NCBI GenBank assembly: GCA_036785705.1
Contig: JAWUZG010000159.1
Location: forward strand, 2,232,001 to 2,296,000
Direction of reading: 5' to 3'
DNA from: Acanthornis magna
Lineage: Eukaryota > Chordata > Aves > Passeriformes > Acanthizidae
DNA length: 64,000 nucleotides
Made by a program: the position numbers and the translations under genes. The notes under the pieces were generated by a model, which searched no databases, was not told the origin of the DNA, and worked only from the letters and a program-made list of their open reading frames with translations. This document shows, piece after piece, positions 1 through 64,000 of the stretch; the first letter of the stretch is position 1, and each line of letters opens with the position of its first letter.

Positions 1-64000
<64,000 letters not shown>

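Overview
The window is vertebrate nuclear DNA, almost certainly from a bird. It is intron-rich, has a single CpG-island promoter, and carries several 3'-end fragments of CR1 LINEs, the dominant avian retroposon. No Alu or mammalian L1 sequence was seen. Nothing in it is prokaryotic.

One protein-coding gene is recognised with high confidence: KCNQ2 (Kv7.2, the neuronal M-current potassium channel) on the + strand. It starts at the ATG at 6475, inside a GC-rich island. Fourteen coding exons can be placed: 6475-6770, 30622-30712, 31581-31707, 32845-33020, 33916-34041, 36166-36276, 37156-37251, 37939-38033, 41356-41385, 45288-45356, 47186-47215, 59736-59959, 60746-60854 and 61385-61516. Together they give 1712 coding bases (570 codons plus 2 nt). 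This covers the N-terminus, S1-S6, the GYGD selectivity filter, calmodulin-binding helices A and B, and helix C. The last one or two exons (helix D tetramerisation coil, ankyrin-G site, stop codon, 3' UTR) lie beyond position 64000, so the gene is cut by the window edge. Every junction keeps frame. All introns whose two ends are visible are GT-AG; the donor after the last exon is GC (AG|GCAAGA).

Layout: 1-6270 is intergenic upstream DNA with an AT-rich block near 4.5-4.86 kb. About 6270-7300 is the promoter CpG island, exon 1 and the start of intron 1. Intron 1 (6771-30621, about 23.9 kb) holds a 3 x 41 bp minisatellite, four CR1 fragments, a secondary CpG-dense patch at about 18.1-18.45 kb, and an LTR-like element at about 29.5-30.0 kb. 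From 30.6 to 38.0 kb, exons 2-8 are tightly packed and encode the membrane domain. From 38 to 59.7 kb, long introns separate two 30-nt microexons (9 and 11) and exon 10, which encode the variable linker between helices A and B. From 59.7 to 61.5 kb lie the helix B and helix C exons. The remainder is the start of the next intron.

The most interesting observations are the GC donor, the two frame-preserving microexons with weak splice signals, a possible truncated isoform by read-through of intron 8, a GC-rich minus-strand ORF in intron 11 with an acceptor-like site and two AATAAA hexamers at its stop, a CpG-dense patch deep in intron 1, and several non-repetitive AT-rich blocks that look like candidate conserved enhancers. 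I found no clear new biological system. All comparisons with human KCNQ2 are from memory, not from an alignment run.
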